From: Membranipora membranacea
Taxonomy: Eukaryota > Bryozoa > Gymnolaemata > Cheilostomatida > Membraniporidae
DNA length: 60,000 bases
Reading direction: 5' to 3'
NCBI GenBank assembly: GCA_914767715.1
Contig: OU612066.1
Span: forward strand, 875,001 to 935,000
Both the position numbers and the translations under genes were made by a program. Positions 23,937 through 35,200 of this stretch are shown here, in pieces (the stretch's first letter is position 1; every line of letters begins with the position of its first letter). Below the pieces are notes generated by a model. The model ran no database searches and was not told the origin of the DNA. It saw nothing but the letters and a program-made list of their open reading frames with translations.

Positions 23937-25359
23937 TCACATGTTCTCTTATATGTCGCAGTTCTTGCTAGATTATAATTATAAATAAGATAATTAAATT
24001 AGCAATATTATTTATTGAATATATCTTAGGTAACTTAATGATATTATACTCGTTACTCTGCAGTTACAAGTGCCAAATTACTTTTTGTTACTACCATAAC
24101 ATTGATGTACTGTGCTGGTGTAGTTGTATTATTTTATCATACTGTTCTGATGTCTGCAGTATATATTATATGTCATGTTCAAATTCTCCAGATCTCATGG
24201 TGATATGATCGAACATGATGCCGGTACTCAGTTCTCTTTTTTTTTATTTTGTTTTGGGGCAGCATCCAAAGGTTTTTTCTTAGATATTTATCCCCATTTT
24301 GTGAATGAATATTGATGATGTTGAATATATGGGCAAAGATTGATGGATTAACATAAGTTACATAAGTTCTCTGTCAAACTGAGAACCCACCCACGAAGAA
24401 ACAATTATCTAGCTTCACATCTTCAGTTTAACAGTCATCTTTTTTTTAAATGTGCCAAACAATTTTTTGGAGAAATTTATCTTTTTGTTTATCTCTATTA
24501 TTTCTGATGAATATTAGTTAACTGTGTTATGTTCCAGTTATAACAACATTGATCCTCTATAAATCAGTTCCAGAATGTATATAATAACAATTTTGAGATT
24601 AAATTACATTATATTCATTTACTATACCAGTCCTATATGTATTAGTCTAAGTAATAGGATGAAATATATGTTGATGAACCAAACTTACTCGCCGGAGCAG
24701 TATTCACAAATGTAAATTTATATGCCCAAAGCGCAGAGTCTAATAGAAAGGTCACATCCATCATCCGATGTTTAAATGATATTTCATTGGTTATAATATA
24801 ATATTGGTTATATAGTTACGAAATCTCATCAATTATTTTATTGTTTAAAATATGAAAACAAGCATCATGTTGAGTCACATCCTTAACAGCTACACCAGTA
24901 CCAAATAAGCCACTGTGAGGAATTATAAAAAAATATTTTAGTGCGACCCATGGTGACACCTAGTAGTGCTTCCACAGATGTCCCCGTTTTATAGAAAAAA
25001 TAATTGATATAAAGTTGGAGATCGATCGTACAACTATAGTCAAAAATACTTAGAACAATACAAGTTGTACTTCATGGCTATTCAAAGCAAAGTGTAGATC
25101 ACATTTATCAGCCCATTGTGTGTTCCTGAGGCCCCTAGCTGGTAATTAGTACGAGCTTGTGATGATAGCTTTGGATTACTTGCTGGCTTTTCAAAACTAA
25201 CAGAATTTGGTCCTCTGCTTTCTGCACTGAGCGTGACAAAGTTCATAGCTTCTGAATGTCATGTGTGTTAGTTCCTCCTTATGAGTGACAGAGAGTGCAG
25301 AGTGTTGTGAGAGTGCCTCGCTTATTTCTGTTGATTAACTGGATTTACTGAGTGCAGTA
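23937..25359. other. Intergenic region between BLTP1 and the secreted-protein pseudogene
   Basis: I see no gene in the first kilobase, which is AT-rich with short poly-T runs. From about 24,990 on, pieces resemble the region upstream of the second copy (about 31,900-32,250). Both contain 'agctttggat..ctggcttttcaaaact' and 'gtcctctgctttct'. This is probably duplicated promoter DNA. Confidence 0.55.
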
Positions 25360-26057
25360 ATGAGGTAGGTAGTTAATGTTTCAATGATGAACTTGTATTG
25401 AGATCATATCTTAATCTTTCTCGTTTTTATGAGACCCCAAGATATTTGTATTGAGATAGTTGAAATTAATGTGTCTTACTGAAAGCTCTCTGTGAGCGTA
25501 GGAGATTGCCTCTGCTGATATCCCACAGCATATGAGAGCCTACGCTCAACATACCAGTAAAAATACTACGCTCTGATATAGTCGCCCTATATGTAATATG
25601 TGCTGTTGACAGGACAGTAGTTTTACTCTCACTGCTCCTCACGCTGTGTAGTACAAGCGATGACTACGACTACTACAACGACTACTACTCAGAAGACAAT
25701 GACTATTACTCGGATGTGATTGATGACTTCTATGAGAGTGTGAGCAGATGTGTGTCAGAGATTGACAGTGATCATACCTGTATAAGCGAGGTGTGCAATG
25801 GACTTGAAAAAATGTCAACAACAATTGATATTGTAAGTATCTAGTGCAGTGCATATACCAGATGTTTGATCTAAAAAAATTATGTCCATTTCAAATTTGT
25901 ATTTAGAAGAAATTTGATTAAAAGAAGTAATTTGATTAAGAAGAAATTTGATTAAGAAGAAAAAGCAATTGGTTATTTCAGATCTAATTGAAAAGTATAA
26001 AAATAACACCAAATCTGGTGGGAAGCTTTAGGAATCAATCAGCCTGTATTATAAAAG

Positions 26058-26427
26058 GTCAAATGTTAGCCAGCTTCTCTGGTATGGTTGCTTTTACAGG
26101 AGAGATATACACCCGAGGGTGTTGTGGGCCGGAACAATCAACTTGAAAGCTCACCCAGTGGGACTCAAACCCACTGCTCCTGCGGCACCAATCGCCTGGC
26201 ATTGAATAGCAAGCGCGCTAACCGATTACCTCATATTTCCATCCCCAAGATAACGCAATCGGTTAGCAGGCTTGCTATTCATTGCCAAGTGATTGGTGCC
26301 GCAGGAGTTGTGGGTTTAAGTCTCACTGGGGTAGCTTTCAATTTGATTGTTCCGGCCCACAACACCCTCGGGTGAAAACCTCTCCTATAAAAGCAACCAT
26401 ATCAGAGAAGCTGGCTAACCTTTGAAC
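26058..26427. mobile_element. Foldback element with tRNA-like arms
   Basis: This is a nearly perfect inverted repeat: two arms of about 172-178 bp around a loop of about 20 bp. Each arm contains a tRNA-like module. In the right arm taacgcaatcgg resembles a pol III A box and ggtttaagtct a B box, separated by tRNA-like spacing; the left arm has the mirror image. The outer ends match as ggttagccagcttctct. It sits in an intron of the pseudogene. It could be two SINEs inserted head to head or a foldback-type transposon. No target duplication was seen. Confidence 0.75.
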
Positions 26428-28280
26428 TTTTCTCACAGTAAGAATAAATAAGACACAATATCTCCTTTCTCCCTTACAGCACTTTCACTGAATGGTTCTT
26501 TCTTCTTCCACATTTCCTAGACATGATTTTGGTTTTGCTTTCACTTGGTATGAGCGCGTAGTGCCGAATGCCGCTTTACATAATGGACCTTGATTAAATT
26601 TTGTAAATCTACGAGAAGGCTAGAAGCTAGGATTTTTGCAGTGATGGCTATTCAAAACAAAAATTATGTAACGGTGCGATTCATATGAGATTATTTGGGT
26701 CTTCTAGATAAGTTTAGATTATTGAAGCATTCAGTATCAAATATTGATAAAAACGAATGCGCACAAAGTTAAATTGATGTAGAAACTACCAATAAAAATA
26801 AAGCATAGAAAAAAAAAGATTATTAAAGGTTATTAAAATACATCACAAAGTGTATACCTAGTATTGGCCCTGCTGTCAATAAACTGCAGCAAACTATCAA
26901 GTCAACAAGAAGCTCCTTCGATGAAGCTTATGAAAAAGTTAAGAATATTGGCAACAAAATTAGCATGTAGAAGGACAAAGTGGACAATGGGACTTACACT
27001 TGTGGGCATGGTGAGATATGATTCATTATATTACAATAATAATAAGGTATTTACTTGGACGAGCCTAGAATCTAGGATCTACTGGTCGAAGCAATCCTCA
27101 TACCGATATTTGATGGGTTGATTTGCTTTTTTATCCTTTTATATGAAATGATAATAGAAATGACCTTGTTCAGATACACTGTGATCTTCAAGCATTCATG
27201 AAATTGAGATTGGGATTATCAAAGCTATTTCTCCAGCTAAACAGCTCCAAAACAAGCCCAAAATTGACTCTCTCGGACCACTACAGGCTGTGTAATGAGG
27301 TATTGAAGTCGACCCTTTCAATACTCGCTCGTGAAATACTGTGATCTTCGATTATTTTATGGTTTTATGTTCTTTTCTTAGCTCAAGATGTGCTTGTGAG
27401 CTTAAATGAAACATGTGGGGCCGGTATGATGATATTAACGAGGCTAGAAACTGTACCGACTCTTTGGATGAATTCCTGAAATTTAATCTAAATGTTCAGT
27501 TCGTGTCATTCGGAGATGCCGTCTATTCAAAACTAAGCTCTGCAAATCAAGGTAAACAATGAAAGGTTGGGGAAAAGATTGTCACCGTTTTCTTGGGAGC
27601 AATATTTCATGATGACATAAGGGCGTTAGGCAGTCACATCACACGTTAGACTCACTTTTATACTATGAGGAGTTTCCTCAGTGTATGTCACCCATAGTCA
27701 TAGAAATATTTATATCCTTATGATCTTACCCAAACTTACTTTATAATTTTGGTCATATTTTATCAGTCTGTTCTAGGAGCTATAAGCGCATAGAAAAAAA
27801 GCAACTACAATGTATGTAAATATTTAGGTACTATAGCTGAATTCTCTTTGTTTTGTAGATCTAAGGAGGATTGGAACTACCTGCAAGGATCTTAAGAAAG
27901 TACCAGACATGCCGGACGAGCCATGACGACGATTAGCCAAGTAAAGTATGGTATAAGTGACATGCACAGGGCTCTACAACCAATGCTTGTCTTTTTCCAT
28001 GAGATAAACAACATTCTAGGAGAAGAGCTATGCATTTCTGGATCAGTGGAAGAAGTCGTTAGAATGGAGCGTACAGAGTGAGTATACTTGTGTGCAGATA
28101 CCCATTGGGCCTGTTGGTGCCGATGCTTGCTGTTGGTGCCGGTGCTTGCTGCTTGGTAACTCGTTCAATCGTATAATTCATAAACATGTAATTAAGTGAA
28201 ATAAGTGATTACAAGTTAAAAATACCATTATTTGTCATTACGAGCAAAACCGATGAGTGTCTAGCCATTATGTCTTGTGG

Positions 28281-28367
28281 AGGAGTCAGGAGTGGTCTGA
28301 TGGTTAAGGGTGCCGACTTGTGATCTGTGAGGTCCAGGTTCAATTCCCTGCGCCGGCAGTCATTTCT
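28281..28367 (+). repeat. tRNA-like (SINE head) sequence abutting a LINE fragment
   Basis: tggtctgatggttaag (from 28292) resembles an A box, and ggttcaattcc (28337-28347) is a perfect B-box consensus, about 33 bp further on. A cloverleaf is suggested but not complete, so this reads as a tRNA-derived repeat head rather than a working tRNA. LINE coding sequence begins within about 20 bp. Confidence 0.55.
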
Positions 28368-29375
28368 GATTTGGTACTGGGTGTCGAGTTTCCTGACAGG
28401 CAGAACACAAAGAACAATAGTAAACAATATTCTCTCAACATCAATCACCACCAACACAGGAACACCCCAGGGTTCTGTCCTCAGTTCTCTATTATTCTCA
28501 GTGAATACAAATAGGATTAGGTCAGAACAGAGCAATATAACTATTTTAAAATATGCTGATGACACATGTATTGTTGGTTGCATCTCTGATAATAATGACT
28601 TGTCTAATTATTTTAATGACATTAATAGAATCTCTGGTCTATGCAAAGAACTGGACTTATTATTTAATCCTTCTAAAACCCAAGAGATGCTTTTCTCCAC
28701 TAAGAGAGATAAACCTGACAGTCCTACTCTTGAATTAAAAGGTGTAAAATTAGATTTTTGTGAAAATGTTAAATATTTGGGAGTTCTCTTTGATAACAAA
28801 TTACGTTTCGAAGATCATGTCAATAATGTTGTGTCCAAAGCAAATCAGAGAATGTTTGTCATCAGAACCTTTAATTATCAGAGTACAAAGCCTTTAGCCT
28901 GCATGTTATTTAAAAGTTTTATTGTATCCATTCTAACCTACTGCCTACCTATTTTGTTCACTAGTATTTATTCACGCGACAAGAAAGCTCTGAGAAAGTT
29001 TTTTAAGCAAGGCGACGACAGACTAGGTCTTGATATTGGGGACCTAGATTCAGTCATATCAAAACGTACAAAGAACCTGGCCCTGCAGATAATACATGAT
29101 GACGAACATTTTTTAAACAATTTTCATGAGAAACTCCCCTCAGGCAGATATCGCAGCCTTAAATACAGAACTGCCTGGGGTAAAGACTCATTCCTCAGAC
29201 ACTTGATTTTGATATTGCAAGATATTTTTTAATCCACTAGAAGTCAGACTTTACTTTACTCATTTTGTTTATGTTTCTTTTTGGTATTCCCTACTCATGT
29301 AACAGTATAAACACTCAATCTCGCAGCATACCTAATGTTTGTGACAAAATAAACCAACCAACCAACCAACCAACT
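28368..29375 (+). mobile_element. 5'-truncated non-LTR retrotransposon, reverse transcriptase C-terminal half
   Basis: An open frame of about 290 codons to 29232 has reverse transcriptase motifs in order: SFLTGRTQRTIV, GTPQGSVLSSLLFSV, the catalytic LKYADDTCIV, then LFNPSKTQEMLF, VKYLGVLFDNKLRFEDHV, and the jockey/CR1-like tail LACMLFKSFIVSILTYCLPI. After the stop there is a short 3' UTR ending in a (CCAA)n run (29352-29374), like the microsatellite tails of CR1-type LINEs. No endonuclease domain or N-terminal RT is present, so it is dead on arrival. The open frame suggests recent insertion. Confidence 0.88.
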
Positions 29376-29635
29376 GGCGCGCCATTAATCCTAGCCAGGT
29401 CTTTGCGGAACGGGACTAAAAATACTGGAGGTCCATTGTGTGTTTGCACACCCCACATGCAGTAAAAAGATCCCCCTCTGCCTCTTCGATAATAAAAGTA
29501 GCCGGATCTCCGGCGGGCAAGGGCATAGGGTGCGGCTTGAGTACCATGGGTCTCTGTACCTGTACTCTAGAGGGGTAACCCTCTCCGCAAGGACGACTTA
29601 GACTTAGTCTTGTGGAGGGAGATCGGGTAAAAAAC
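29376..29635. repeat. GC-rich dispersed-repeat-like segment after the LINE tail
   Basis: The base composition changes abruptly from the surrounding AT-rich intron. The minus strand contains cacacaatggacctccagta followed by tttttagtcccgttccgcaa, a pattern reminiscent of repeats common in marine invertebrate genomes. It has no open frame of note. Its repeat nature is inferred from composition and position only. Confidence 0.4.
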
Positions 29636-30474
29636 AAATGTCGGATATGGAATTCAGAGGTTGGTCAATATTTTGGCTTTGCAATGATTTTTTATGCATC
29701 ACATGTATTTGCAGCGAAACAACTTTGGTTGGAAGACGTCACAAAACAGCCATTTTAGCACGACTGGACCCAAGCCGGAGAGATCCTATCACAGAAACTG
29801 AAGAGCAAGCTGACGACACTTACCCCAGTACATCAAAGCGCTCTGATAATGAAATATGCTTCAGGTTAAATTATCATTAAACCTAAATATAGTAATTGTT
29901 CTTATATTATATTATATGAACATTATCTGGTTATAATATATAATTTCATATATAATATATATGAGCTCATATAGATTCACTCTGCTTTTTAATTTCTAGC
30001 ATTCAAAGAATTCTAAATGGAGACAAGCGGTTACAGTTAGCTGATGGAGTTTTAAGTGACCTACTCAGATTTCTGCCATCATTCAATCTCCCAGGTGAGG
30101 CGGCATAGTAAGATATGTTTTATATTGTTAGCAAAATAGACCACAAAAAGAGAAAATGAGAAATTTCTCAAGGAAAACCAAAAGGCTTTATAATTTTCAT
30201 TAGATCTCATTCTTTTGTTGCGTGTCTTCATGTGAAATTATCTCTTGACATTCTCTCCTACAGGAATGCCTATTTTGACCTGCTGTCGGACATCGACCTC
30301 GACATTGACGTACCAGCTGTAGATTTTGAATTAAGTCCTCCGGTGCCGCTTGAGGATATGCTCGATCTCTCCTGGGATATCTTTGATGACGTTGTGAATA
30401 CGTGTTCTATAAACGACTCTAACAAATTAACAAGTTGGGATGACTTCATAATTGTTAATGGATGGACGAACTAG

Positions 30475-32249
30475 AACTAAAACTGGGAGCCTCCCGACCA
30501 AATAGGGAGACTTGTCAGGTATGACTACAAGTACAATACTTATATCACATATCGCATATCACTTCAAGCTTATACTTACACAGCTGTACTTTCACTTCTA
30601 TGTTTTCTGTTTGAAGGAAAAAATAAATTGGGTTGCTCAATGAACTGTTGGAGCACAAGCAATGAAGAATATATTCATCCTATCCATCTTCGGTGACCAA
30701 ATACAGGACTACCTGATTCTTCTCAAGTTGCTATCAGAGTTTATATTATGTTTGTTGAAAGTGATTTTGTCATTCATATTATGTTTCACCATTTGTTTCA
30801 TGTTTTTATTGGTTACTCAGTTTCAATTCTGATTATTTTTGCGTTTTTTGGAGAGGTAATTTCATTAAAGTGTTGTGAGCTATTCATGTTTGTTCGATCA
30901 AGAAAAACAAAATTCTGCAGGATTTTTCATTCAAAAAAATTGTTTAATTGACCAACGTTGGTGTCAAATGCTACTTACTAATAAAATAATGACTGAAAAT
31001 TATCTATTTACATCAAGCGTGTTACATGCAAGTCATAAAGATTTAAAAAAATATGAAAAATGTAGAGACACAATTTTCAGTTTTATTGCCCATTCCAATT
31101 TGGTAAACATACAAACTTTGAAAAGGGAGACGATTCTAATCTTAAATACTTACACAATCCTAACCGCCTGGCTTAGAAAGGTGGACATGCAGGATACATT
31201 TCCTGCACAGTGAGTTGGAGTCGTTTGTTGAGTTTGTGGTGGTCATGATGAGGCACTGCTGTGGCGATTCTTAAATTAGTACAAACTCAAATGATCAAAA
31301 ATACAAGAAAAAAAAAAAGAAACAGAAAGAAAACGCCTCCATGTATATCGGGCATCTGTACTGTTGTTAATAATTGGTATTTGTAGTTTATATTGCTAAT
31401 TTTTCTAAGCATGAGCCGTGTGTTTTCAGATGTTTAAAGATAATGAGGTAAGGTATCCGTGTGTGGTAATAGCCTGACGTGGCCAATATTCTTTCAAAAT
31501 CCTTGCTTTGGACTGAACAAGAAAAAGAAGCCCTGATATTCATGATTAGACCAGTCCAGGAGATGCATTCTGAAACTCACTATAACCCCACATGACATTA
31601 TTATGGGCCGAGCGATAAGGATGTAGACATAACTGTGGATGATACTTATGTTGAGAAGCTTCACTGTCACCAAATTTACCACTTTAAATATTGACAATAA
31701 TATTTTAGTGAGACAGTAATGGCAGTGCTACCTTTTAGTACATAATCCTGCTCTCAGGAAAACATCATTTGAAATGTATCAATGTGATGTTCAGGTTGTG
31801 ATACCAACATTGACCGATTCAAACATTTTATATATATCGTTGAAAAGCTTATCAAACATCGATTCTCAAAATGTTGGTTTCACAAAGACAAAGTGAAAAG
31901 TAGTCGAAAAGACTTAGTGCATGGTCAAGCTGTACGCTCACTGCTATTCGAAGCGGAACGTAGATCGCATTGGTAATTAGCTCATTTTGTACTCATGGGG
32001 GGGGGGGGGGGAGGCTACCTAGTTTTATTGTGAGCTTGATAATAGCTTTGGATGCTTTCTGGCTTTTCAAAACTTGCAGTCTGAGGTCCTCTGCTTTCTA
32101 TGATGAGCAAAACACACTTGTCAGTTACTGATTTACATTTTGTGTCAGTTCTTCTTGATGAATGCCGTGAGACAAGCTCTCCTTACGACAGTGAAAGTTA
32201 AGAGTTCATTGCTTACTTATTCGGTTGCGAGGGAGATACTGCTACGGAA
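30475..32249. other. Region between the two secreted-protein copies
   Basis: At about 30,617-30,790 there is a stretch similar to 37,180-37,350 (aaattgggttgctc against taattgggtggctc, and tgattttgtcat in both), so the duplicated unit extends past the last recognised exons. The rest is AT-rich without a recognisable gene. From about 31,900 the sequence resembles the upstream flank of the first copy. A run of about 15 G lies at 31,998-32,012. Confidence 0.5.
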
Positions 32250-35200
32250 ATGAAGTAGGTTCTCCTTATTTAAATAGTGTGTTTGTTTAGTGAAATGAAA
32301 TCATCTCTTAGTTGTCTTCAATTTTTTATAAATATGGAAATTTGATTTGAATCTATCTGAAAGCCTTCTGTGAGCGCAGGAGATTTCCCTCTGCTGATAT
32401 CCTTTGACCACAGCATATGAGAACCTACACTCCACATATCAGCGTATACAACGTTCTGATGTCGACACCTAATATATAATATTTGCTGTTAACAGGACAG
32501 TAGTGTTACTCTCTCTGCTCCTCACGTTGTGTAGTACGAGCGATGACTACTTCTCAGATAGAAACGATGCCCTCTATGAGATCATGAGCACCTGTATGAC
32601 AAAGGTCAGCACTGACCACGCCTGTGTCAGCACAGTGAACGACGGACTCGGAAAAATATCTGATACAATGGAGATTGTAAGTGTTTGTAAGATCCACAAA
32701 AACCTCTGGTTTGAAATGAAGTGTTCGCATCCATGCAGACATTATGCTTGTTTTGTGAGAAGGGTGCCAGGTCCGTACACTAGATCTTATTGCAGCCTGA
32801 TTTGCCTTTGCCTCTCAATCAAGAGCTCAAGCATTGTGTACTGTAAATGGTAAAATATTAAATTTCTAAGTGAAAATTTTCTTTGCAAAACCTCAGCTAT
32901 AATGATGAAATCAATTGGTTTGTTTTTTTGAGAAGTTTGAGAAGATGCGATGTAGCATTTTGAACCTGACTAAATTGTTCTTATATAGTACAGTGATATT
33001 TATATAAGACAATTAACTTGTTCTATAGATCAGTTTTCTGAGAGACCGCATGGAAAAGTTGAATAAAGGGTTCAAAACAGTAAACGTGATCACAAGCATC
33101 ACAAAGTATATACCAAGTATTGGCTCAGCTATCAACTTACTCCAGAAGACAGTCAACTTGGCTAAGAGATCCCTTGATAGTGCTTATCAGAAGGTGAAGA
33201 AGATTGATCAGAGAATCTCCAGATACAGCGATGAGGTCGGCAACGCCTCCTGGGCATGTACTAAAGGTTGGTTATGATCCATAGTAATGTAAAGCTGCAA
33301 CTTGATCAATAGTCAGTGTCTACACACCTGAGAATCAATGTGTATAGGTACTTTTAGCACTTTTTTGGGGAGGGGTAAGCAAACCTTATGTAAGTAATGT
33401 ATATAAATATGGGTCATTTTGTCGTTTCTTCTCCTTTAATTATCAAGACTCAAGAATTTATATTTGCTGCAATGAAATAAGGTGAGTTTAATGTTTTTGT
33501 TTCTGTTTCTGTTCAAGCTCAGCTTATTCTTTCGGGCTTCAACCTAACATTAGGCGCTGGAAAACTGGCGTTTGGGACAGCAAGCAGATGTATCGACTCC
33601 ATGCCTGATGGTTTATTCAAATATGAGCTAGCTGACAAGCACGAATCATTTGGAGGAGATGTTGATCCGATTATTAAGTCTCTAAATCGAGGTAAATAGG
33701 CAAAGGTCTTGGGACCCCAGAACCACGAAAAGAAAGCCCACCAAATGTAACCGTTATTTTTCGGACCCTACTATATTGGTTGGTTGAGTTCTAAGAACAA
33801 GCCTGACCTGCTGGGTGCTGGGCTGGTTTTATAGAAGATCCCATAAGTACTGCATAAAAAGCCGGATACTGTAATATGGTTATTGCATTCTACAGCAAGT
33901 CTGCCTTTATAAGGTAAAGGGCTCCTCTCATTTTGCTGAGAGTTGAGACGCAGACAAATCAGACAATTTAAGTTTTTGTGGTCACAGTACAACCCAGATT
34001 TGTATGATATTTTGAGTGTTTTTAAATCATCTGTGTTCTTGTTTACCTGTTCTCATTGCCCTGAGGTTACACGAGGCAAATTTTCCTCTAAGGTTTTATC
34101 TATACATCACAGGATTTCTGCATCAAGCTGACATGTGATCACTTGAGGCTGGAGGTTCAGGGTTGATCCTATGTGGTTTTAAGTGTGGCTATTCTTCCAA
34201 ATGTATTTTGTTTCAGGACTTGGAACGATTGGTTCAACCTGCAACAAAATCAGGACATTAACAGATATTCCCTCTCAGTGGCCAGATATCAGCCCTATAA
34301 AGCATGGTATAAATAGTGTGTACAGCGCTTTAGAGCCGATGCTTGACTTCTTCAAGATGATACAGAGCGCTCTGAGTGAGGATCTATGCATTCCGAATCC
34401 CCTTGAAGCACTTTCAGAGTGGGAGAAATTAGAGTGAGTTTGTAAATTTGCAGGTGCTTGTGTTAACTTACTATTACAGTCTCACTCAACTACAGAACAA
34501 ATTCATTAATCAAGAGATAACAATCATATCATACTATCTATATTATACTGTCAATGGATAGACTGGTGTATTTCATGCCATCTTTTCCTGATGAAAAGTT
34601 ATCCTTTACATTCAAATTTGGCTGATATAGAACTTTGACTTGGGATAATAGCTTCGCAGTGATGTGTTTTATTCTTGATAATGTATTTTCAGAGAAATAG
34701 CAGAAGCAATAAATCCTGCAAACTGGGGCTGGAACTGGGGACGCCGCAAGAGAGCCCTTCTAAAGAAAGGAATGGACTCGAGCCGGAGAGATCTCATCAC
34801 ACTAACTGAAGAACAAGCCAACGCATTTCTCAGTAGATCAAAGCGCTCTACTCCCCTCTTCTGTTTCAGGTATTCATTATTTAGAATGCTCTACTGTATG
34901 TGTATACTTCAAATAGGAATATCCTACCAAAGTTATATGAGAATAACATTGACCTTTTAATTTTAACATGCTGGGTGTGTGCGATTTTCGAATTTCACTT
35001 TGCTTTTTAATGTGTTTTAACTCGGCTCTTTTATCAAGCATACTATGATTATGAGGATTTGCTAGACACACATGAGATCTTCTCATATCACTTCGTTTTT
35101 ATTTTCTAGCGTCCAGGACATTCTAGATGGAGTGAATACGGTACTGGGTCCACTTATTGATTTGGCTAATTCAGCTATAAGTCAGCTACTCAGCTTCCTA

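Larger units (their letters stand above)
25360..30474 (+). pseudogene. Degenerate upstream copy of the unknown secreted-protein gene
   Basis: Pieces align exon by exon with the intact copy at 32,250-36,794: 25360-25364 and 25613-25832 (intact signal peptide MRTVVLLSLLLTLCSTS), about 26842-27010, 27382-27551, 27859-28077, 29715-29864, 30000-30094 and 30264-30474. Lesions seen: an in-frame TAG after NKISM in the third piece, which has also lost its 5' part; a reading-frame shift in the fourth (before NCTDSLDEFLKF); a shift and TGA in the fifth (after DMPDEP); and a one-base loss at the start of the eighth, before FDLLSDIDLDIDV. Counterparts of the last two exons of the intact gene are not seen. 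Introns carry a foldback element and a LINE fragment. The first two exons remain open for 75 codons and could still encode a short secreted peptide. Confidence 0.8.

Noticed and set aside
25639-25854. His/Ser-rich minus-strand frame
   Set aside because: It is the shadow of the Tyr/Asp-rich second exon on the + strand.
26150-26350. Pair of divergent tRNA genes
   Set aside because: The modules sit inside a long inverted repeat and lack clean acceptor stems, so a mobile element is the better reading.
28327-29232. A host gene of 301 codons
   Set aside because: The YADD reverse transcriptase core and (CCAA)n tail identify it as a truncated LINE.
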